Shown piece by piece: positions 7,265-11,177 of a stretch of 11,177 nucleotides of DNA; position 1 is the stretch's first letter; every line of letters begins with the position of its first letter. The DNA comes from Alphaproteobacteria bacterium (GTDB lineage Bacteria; Pseudomonadota; Alphaproteobacteria; Paracaedibacterales; JAKBAR01). Made by a program: the position numbers and the translations under genes. The DNA lies in contig JAIESS010000068.1 of assembly GCA_019745755.1 (NCBI GenBank), positions 1 to 11,177 of the forward strand, in the 5' to 3' direction. The notes beneath the pieces are model-generated. The model was not told the DNA's origin and searched no databases. It saw only the letters and a program-made list of their open reading frames with translations.

Positions 7265-7338
7265 TGGAGCGGGTGAGGGGAATCGAACCCCCGTATAAAG
7301 CTTGGGAAGCTTCCGCTCTACCATTGAGCTACACCCGC
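7265..7338 (-). tRNA. tRNA-Gly, anticodon CCC
   Basis: Read on the minus strand, the acceptor GCGGGTG pairs with CACCCGC, and the D arm is GCTC/GAGC. The anticodon stem GAAGC/GCTTT encloses the loop TTCCCAA, so the anticodon is CCC, decoding GGG. The T arm is GGGGG-TTCGATT-CCCCT, with one G-T pair. The discriminator is T and the CCA end is encoded (7267-7265), followed by TTTTT. The gene begins 16 bp after the epimerase stop on the same strand, so it may be processed from a longer transcript. Confidence 0.97.
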
Positions 7339-7354
7339 ATCGTATCTCTTGTGT

Positions 7355-8440
7355 TCAAAGAGAATATACTCTTTTCGGACTCTCTACACCATAATAATCC
7401 TTATACCACTCCACAAAAAGCCTTAGGCCGTCGTTAATGGATGTGGTTGGTGCATAATCGAAAGCTTTTTGCGCGCGGGTAATATCTGCGGCTGTTTGGG
7501 GAACATCACCCGGCTGCATGGGAAGCATATTTTTGATGGCGGACTTACCCATATGTTTTTCAAGGACTTCGATGAAATAGGAGAGCGTCTCAAGGCGATT
7601 GTTGCCGAGGTTAAAGACAGGATGTTTCCCTTGGGAGGATGTCTTTTGGGATGACGCTGCATCAGGATTTGCTGGTGTGTTCAAAGCACCCAAAATCCCC
7701 ATAACAGTATCGCCAACGAAGGTATAATCCCGAGCCATATTGCCATGATTATATACATCAATAGGCGTCCCCTCATGAATAGCTTTCACAAATTTAAAGG
7801 CTGCCATATCGGGCCGTCCCCATGGGCCATAAACGGTGAAAAAACGAAGCCCTGTCAGGGGAATTTTATAGAGATGAGCATAGCTTTGAGCCATAAGCTC
7901 ATTGGCCCGTTTTGTCGCGGCATAAAGCGACATGGGCAGCTCAACAGGATCTTCTTCAGTAAAGGGCATGCGCGTATTCATACCATAAACAGAAGACGAG
8001 CTGGCGTAGACCATATGCTTGAAATTTTTTTGATGCCGAGCACATTCAAGCAATGTGAGGAAACCGTCAATATTGCTTTTAAGATAGGAAAATGGATGGG
8101 TAAGTGAATAGCGCACGCCGGCCTGAGCCGCGAGGTGGATGATCGATGTCACTGGATGCTTTTCAAAAATAGCCTTCATGCCATCAATATGACTGATATC
8201 CTCCCGATATAATGTATAACCACTATAAGCTTCAAGAATTTTTGTCCGATCGTTTTTGATCTGAACATCATAATAGGGGTTCATATTGTCAACCCCAATG
8301 ACCTCAAAGCCAAGATCAAGGAGGGCTTTTGCGGCATGAAATCCAATGAAGCCAGCCGCCCCCGTGACGAGGACAGGGCCGCTTACGTTATTAAAAATTG
8401 GTGGATTATAAGATTTATTGGCGATGGAAAAAGAGGTCAT
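7355..8440 (-). CDS. UDP-glucuronate 4-epimerase-like NAD-dependent epimerase
   Basis: This is an extended short-chain dehydrogenase of the NAD-dependent epimerase family. The best match by eye is the UDP-glucuronate 4-epimerase group (CapI/LspL-like), which makes UDP-galacturonate for LPS, capsule or other surface sugars. Visible features are the NAD-binding TGAAGFIG (26-33), VDNMNPYYD (50-58), typical of this group, AAQAGVRYS (104-112), the SSS motif before VYG (148-150), and the catalytic pair Y173-K177 in YAATK. GLRFFTVYGPWGRPDMA (from 197) is also typical. At 361 residues it is slightly long because about 20 residues precede the NAD-binding strand. The ATG at 8440 has a GGA 4-6 nt upstream and lies 11 bp after the hydrolase stop, so the two are probably co-transcribed. 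No glycosyltransferase is nearby, so the target polymer is unknown. Exact substrate is less certain than the family. Confidence 0.9.
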   Translation of the reverse strand: MTSFSIANKSYNPPIFNNVSGPVLVTGAAGFIGFHAAKALLDLGFEVIGVDNMNPYYDVQIKNDRTKILEAYSGYTLYREDISHIDGMKAIFEKHPVTSIIHLAAQAGVRYSLTHPFSYLKSNIDGFLTLLECARHQKNFKHMVYASSSSVYGMNTRMPFTEEDPVELPMSLYAATKRANELMAQSYAHLYKIPLTGLRFFTVYGPWGRPDMAAFKFVKAIHEGTPIDVYNHGNMARDYTFVGDTVMGILGALNTPANPDAASSQKTSSQGKHPVFNLGNNRLETLSYFIEVLEKHMGKSAIKNMLPMQPGDVPQTAADITRAQKAFDYAPTTSINDGLRLFVEWYKDYYGVESPKRVYSL

Positions 8441-8451
8441 AGTCCGTGATG

Positions 8452-9552
8452 TTATTTAGCGCTCTTCTGTGTAGCCAGAAAAAGTGCATGGTCTATTCTT
8501 ACATCTTTATAGTCATTTGCTTTAAGATTTTCAATAGTTTCGGGCATCCCATCAAAGTAAATTTTCCCTGTTTCTTTTTTGGAATTGTCAAAAAATGTTA
8601 AAATTCTCGACGCAATCTCTAAACGTTGCTTTGGATAAAGATCTTGTTGAGTTGTATCCGTAGCAATAGGATTTTTGATAAAGCCATGCCCACCACTTGA
8701 AATAAAATAAGCTGACACCGGTTTGTCTTGACTCCTTAGTGCTTCAAACATATCAACAGATAAGCTAAAAGCTACGGCTGAATCGTCTTTTGCATGAATG
8801 AATTGAATAGGAAGATCAAAAGGGATATTGTCGCTGTGATAAAAAACAGAAAAGAGTTGATTTAAATCTTCTGATACAATGGGATTATAGGTTTCAGTTA
8901 TATTTTTTTGGTCTTCTGTTTTTATAGCATACTCTCCCAAAAAAGATCTTCGAGAATGCATAACGTTCCAAAGCCCCTCAGGTGTTTGATTGATTTTTTT
9001 CATTGCAGAATATCTATTTGCGCCCGCATCCCATGCTCCTGCAATAGCTGAAACAGCGTCAAAACTATGTGTGTTAAGTAAAAGAAAATTAAAAAGCTGA
9101 TGACATCCAAGACTATGTGATATGGCAAAAAGCTTGCCAGGGGTTATTTCTTGAATATGATTTATTACGTGCTGGATATCTTTTTGATGTGGTTTTTCAT
9201 ATTCGTTTGCATCCATGCCATCTGTATTATAAAAACTGCTTCCTATAATTTCTGGTACATAAACAGTGTAGCCTTTTTCCGTAAAAGAAGAAATAAACAT
9301 GGCAAATTGCCCTTCATCCTGCAGCCCTGGCCCTCCATGGAGAAACAAAATAGAAGTTGATTTCTTGATCGTAGTATTCTCGGGCGAATACTTTTTAATA
9401 TGAATGAAATCTCGATTAAACTCTGGCTCATTAAACGTTTGTTCATAAACCTCAGGGCGAATGTCATATTCCTCCACTATGGTACCGCTTGCAAAGGAAC
9501 TCTTCATTAGTACGATCAGAAAACTTAATACAAAAAATATTTTTTTCAACAT
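8452..9552 (-). CDS. exported alpha/beta hydrolase
   Basis: This appears to be a periplasmic or secreted serine hydrolase; the substrate is unknown. I chose ATG 9552 (366 residues) because it gives a standard signal peptide (MLKKIFFVLSFLIVL, cleavage near residue 21) and has GAGA about 7 nt upstream; a TTG start at 9585 would add 11 residues. The alpha/beta-hydrolase signs are HGGPG (72-76, oxyanion region, as in proline iminopeptidase relatives), the nucleophile elbow SHSLG (S147), a probable catalytic Asp in HAKDD (256/257), and His289 in GGHGF. The usual first Gly of GxSxG is Ser here, which is unusual but tolerated in some hydrolases. Residues about 320-366 form a tail beyond the hydrolase core. 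The gene starts a likely unit with the epimerase and tRNA-Gly, and its upstream region carries CtrA- and GANTC-type motifs. Peptidase, esterase and lipase activities are all possible. Confidence 0.87.
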   Translation of the reverse strand: MLKKIFFVLSFLIVLMKSSFASGTIVEEYDIRPEVYEQTFNEPEFNRDFIHIKKYSPENTTIKKSTSILFLHGGPGLQDEGQFAMFISSFTEKGYTVYVPEIIGSSFYNTDGMDANEYEKPHQKDIQHVINHIQEITPGKLFAISHSLGCHQLFNFLLLNTHSFDAVSAIAGAWDAGANRYSAMKKINQTPEGLWNVMHSRRSFLGEYAIKTEDQKNITETYNPIVSEDLNQLFSVFYHSDNIPFDLPIQFIHAKDDSAVAFSLSVDMFEALRSQDKPVSAYFISSGGHGFIKNPIATDTTQQDLYPKQRLEIASRILTFFDNSKKETGKIYFDGMPETIENLKANDYKDVRIDHALFLATQKSAK

Positions 9553-9586
9553 TTTAATTCTCAATATTTTATGTCGTACTATCAAT

Positions 9587-9624
9587 GATTCTATTGTGAG
9601 AGTCTATTCTTAACATCAGGTTAA
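9587..9624 (-). promoter_or_regulatory. candidate CtrA/GANTC promoter of the hydrolase-epimerase unit
   Basis: TTAA-CCTGATG-TTAA (9624-9610) matches the CtrA consensus core TTAA-N7-TTAA exactly. A possible -10, TAGAAT (9593-9588), lies 16 bp downstream of the box, giving a start near 9582 and a leader of about 30 nt to the ATG at 9552. Two GANTC motifs are present: GAGTC on the plus strand (9600-9604) and GATTC (9587-9591), the latter overlapping the -10. In Caulobacter, GANTC is methylated by CcrM, and methylated sites in promoters recruit GcrA. The box starts 6 bp after the dipeptidase stop. All sites were found by eye. Confidence 0.5.
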
Positions 9625-9629
9625 TAACA

Positions 9630-10346
9630 TTAGTTTTGTGTATAATCTCTCACAGGAAAATCAAAATAAGTATCGGGATAAGGCTCATTTTCAAGAGAAT
9701 AATGCCACCATTCCTTGCTATAGGGTTTGAAACCATTTGCCACCATAACATCTCTTAAATAATTGCGCCACTTTTGAAAGGCCTCTGGAATAAGTGCTGT
9801 TCCGTGGTGGGATGCGTCATCAAATAAATCAACATGGGTAAAGGTATCGACTGTATTATCATCGAGATACATAAACTCAAAACCATCTTCAAGGGTACGT
9901 GGGATTTTTTGAGTGGGTATGATGTACTTGCCTTTTTCAATAAGAGTCAGATCCACAGTGCTGCCGCGAGTGTGCCCTGATCTGCGTGCAATATAGCCAA
10001 GTTCAAAGGCATCGGCCTTGTTAACGCGGGCATAGTACGCGCTTTTCATGGATTGCTCTGTTGGATCGTTTGCCCATGTTACAAAGGCGTTCACAGTGGA
10101 TTGGGGGCGATACCCATCATAAAAAACAAGATCAAGTCCATCTTTTGCCACAATGTCTTGGATTTTTCGAAGAGATTCAGCAGCTTCATTTGAAATAATA
10201 AGGACATTGTTGGCGTAGAATGGGAAAGGGCGTCCCATAAAATTATCATGGCTGTGATAGCGATTCGACAAGCGGATGTCCGGGTGAATATCGCGGATAT
10301 ACATAAATCCTTCAGGAAGCGATGTTTTACTAGCAATCTGTGTCAT
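9630..10346 (-). CDS. ddpX: D-alanyl-D-alanine dipeptidase (VanX/DdpX type)
   Basis: This is a zinc metallopeptidase of the M15D family that cleaves D-Ala-D-Ala. The 238-residue length is slightly above VanX. All expected active-site parts are visible: YDGYRP (76-81) with the transition-state Arg80, SGHTRGSTVDLTL (123-135) with zinc ligands H125 and D132, and EWWHY (212-216) with catalytic E212 and zinc ligand H215. There is no signal peptide, so it should be cytoplasmic, as in VanX and E. coli DdpX. No vanA, vanH, regulatory or dipeptide-transporter gene is nearby, so a role in D-Ala-D-Ala turnover or peptidoglycan recycling is more likely than glycopeptide resistance; this is inference. The ATG at 10346 has AGG 4 nt upstream and GGAT just before it. 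A separate promoter with a leader hairpin lies upstream, so it probably does not depend on xseA. Confidence 0.93.
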   Translation of the reverse strand: MTQIASKTSLPEGFMYIRDIHPDIRLSNRYHSHDNFMGRPFPFYANNVLIISNEAAESLRKIQDIVAKDGLDLVFYDGYRPQSTVNAFVTWANDPTEQSMKSAYYARVNKADAFELGYIARRSGHTRGSTVDLTLIEKGKYIIPTQKIPRTLEDGFEFMYLDDNTVDTFTHVDLFDDASHHGTALIPEAFQKWRNYLRDVMVANGFKPYSKEWWHYSLENEPYPDTYFDFPVRDYTQN

Positions 10347-10540
10347 GTGCCTATCCGCATGTGGGGGTCTTCATGTATCTATAAGTTTATGTGTAGGTCT
10401 TTTCAAGACCAAATTCCATTATATGAAACGCATAAGGAATTCTTTTTAGGTGGCCGTATGAATATATAGCCTGAATAATTAAAAAAGGCTAACCCCTGTT
10501 ACAAAATCATTCCTCTCTTTTTTTGTACATCTCAATGCCC
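10347..10540. other. intergenic region between xseA and the dipeptidase
   Basis: Besides the dipeptidase promoter and hairpin, this 194-bp stretch has two weak inverted repeats. TAGCC (10467-10471) pairs with GGCTA (10487-10491) across 15 nt, and TACAAAA (10500-10506) pairs with TTTTGTA (10521-10527) across 14 nt. Neither has the GC-rich stem and T-run of a convincing terminator for xseA. No coding region or known RNA is seen. Confidence 0.35.
10396..10423 (-). promoter_or_regulatory. candidate dipeptidase promoter and 5'-end hairpin
   Basis: On the minus strand a perfect TATAAT (10423-10418) is followed at 10410-10396 by a hairpin GGTCTT-GAA-AAGACC with a 6-bp stem and 3-nt loop. If transcription starts near 10411, the mRNA would begin almost directly with this hairpin, followed by about 50 nt to the ATG. 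No T-run follows the stem, so it is not an intrinsic terminator. No convincing -35 is present. It could protect the 5' end or be a DNA operator. Confidence 0.4.
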
Positions 10541-11177
10541 CTAAAATAATGTCCCCTGCTGTGTCGCTGATGGAATGGCTTTTACATCGATAGCCCCGTC
10601 CTTTAAACGCAAGCTCATTGTTTTGTTAAAGGGAACGTTGTGGATGGATGTGATAACCTGCCCTTTGCTATTCTGTACAAGACAAAAACCACGATTCAAT
10701 GTCTTTTCAAAGGAAAGAGTCTCAAGAGCTTGACTGAGTCCTGTGATTTTATCTTGTTTGGATGTAAGGAGATATTTGAAATTTTGAAGAAGTCCAGCGC
10801 TAAGATGGCTAAGCTTAAGCTGTGCCATATCCATTACAGATTTTGGTGTCTTAACATCAATGGCCCCCAACAGCAAGCGCCGTTGAGCAAGGAATCGTTG
10901 AATGCCAAGATGGAGGCGTTCCGCCCAATCGTCCACACGTTGCTGTTTTTCGAAGAGATATTTAAGTGGATCGCGAAGAGCTTGCTCAAAACGCATCAGG
11001 TGCACCCGTTGATGCTGAATGTGCTTTTGAATAGTTTGAGCCATGCGAACACCCATTTCTTGGAGATGTGTATGAATCTGAGAAAGGACCGGCGTGGCAA
11101 GCTCTGCAGCGGCTGTGGGGGTGGGGGCACGCACATCTGCGACAAAATCGAGAAGCGTGAAGTCCGTTTCATGCCCA
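10541..11177 (-). CDS. xseA: exodeoxyribonuclease VII large subunit, C-terminal part
   Basis: XseA, with the small subunit XseB, forms exonuclease VII, which degrades single-stranded DNA and takes part in repair. The window holds the last 211 residues; the start lies beyond the right edge (family length about 400-460). The visible part begins in the conserved catalytic-domain motif GHETDFTLLDFVAD, followed by VRAPTPTAAAELATP, both diagnostic of XseA. A long helical segment follows (residues about 30-160 of the visible part), matching the extended coiled-coil that binds XseB. It ends with the conserved LNRGFCLVQN and KGQVITS region and a short beta-rich tail. A GTG codon at 11134 is internal and not the start, because the frame stays open with conserved sequence to the edge. 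No xseB is seen downstream. Confidence 0.95.
   Translation of the reverse strand, partial: GHETDFTLLDFVADVRAPTPTAAAELATPVLSQIHTHLQEMGVRMAQTIQKHIQHQRVHLMRFEQALRDPLKYLFEKQQRVDDWAERLHLGIQRFLAQRRLLLGAIDVKTPKSVMDMAQLKLSHLSAGLLQNFKYLLTSKQDKITGLSQALETLSFEKTLNRGFCLVQNSKGQVITSIHNVPFNKTMSLRLKDGAIDVKAIPSATQQGTLF

Noticed and set aside
7745..8107. 120-codon plus-strand open frame inside the epimerase gene
   Set aside because: It lies wholly antisense to a conserved enzyme gene and its translation shows no domain; it is best explained as a shadow frame.
10467..10491. TAGCC/GGCTA inverted repeat as an xseA terminator
   Set aside because: The stem has only 5 bp, the loop is 15 nt, and no T-run follows on the minus strand.

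Overview
The window looks like chromosomal DNA from an AT-rich alphaproteobacterium. The best evidence is a near-textbook CtrA cell-cycle regulator, a class I (archaeal-type) lysyl-tRNA synthetase, an alphaproteobacterial-looking FliI, and candidate CtrA boxes and GANTC motifs between genes. The mix of scattered single-function genes, one flagellar gene away from any flagellar cluster, and secreted proteins without recognisable relatives suggests a host-associated lineage of the Holosporales or Rickettsiales kind. That placement is inference. No transposase, integrase, CRISPR array, rRNA or phage gene was seen.

Left part (1-3536): an exported protein of unknown function (68-1174, minus) lies downstream of fliI (1266-2615, minus), the flagellar export ATPase. 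fliI is divergent from ctrA (2793-3536, plus). The 177-bp space between them holds a candidate CtrA box facing fliI, a 16-bp perfect palindrome, and a sigma70-like promoter for ctrA overlapped by a second CtrA-like motif. CtrA may therefore control both itself and fliI. The usual fliI partner fliJ is absent from the window.

Middle part (3537-7338): ctrA converges on a 604-residue exported protein (3717-5531, minus) that appears to be an internal duplication of a degenerate methyltransferase-like domain. It is divergent from lysS (5675-7240, plus), which has its own sigma70-like promoter. lysS converges on a tRNA-Gly(CCC) gene (7265-7338, minus) with an encoded CCA end.

Right part (7339-11177, all minus): in transcription order this is the end of xseA (exonuclease VII large subunit, cut by the window edge), a cytoplasmic D-Ala-D-Ala dipeptidase of the VanX/DdpX type, an exported alpha/beta hydrolase, a UDP-glucuronate 4-epimerase-like enzyme, and the tRNA-Gly. 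The hydrolase, epimerase and tRNA are closely spaced and could form one transcript. Its putative promoter carries a TTAA-N7-TTAA CtrA box and two GANTC motifs within 18 bp, one overlapping the -10. This suggests cell-cycle control of an envelope-related unit.

The most unusual items are the duplicated exported methyltransferase-like protein, the possible CtrA/GANTC-controlled hydrolase-epimerase-tRNA unit, and a CtrA whose C-terminus ends in Gly-Gly instead of the Ala-Ala degron known from Caulobacter. No clearly new multi-gene system is evident.
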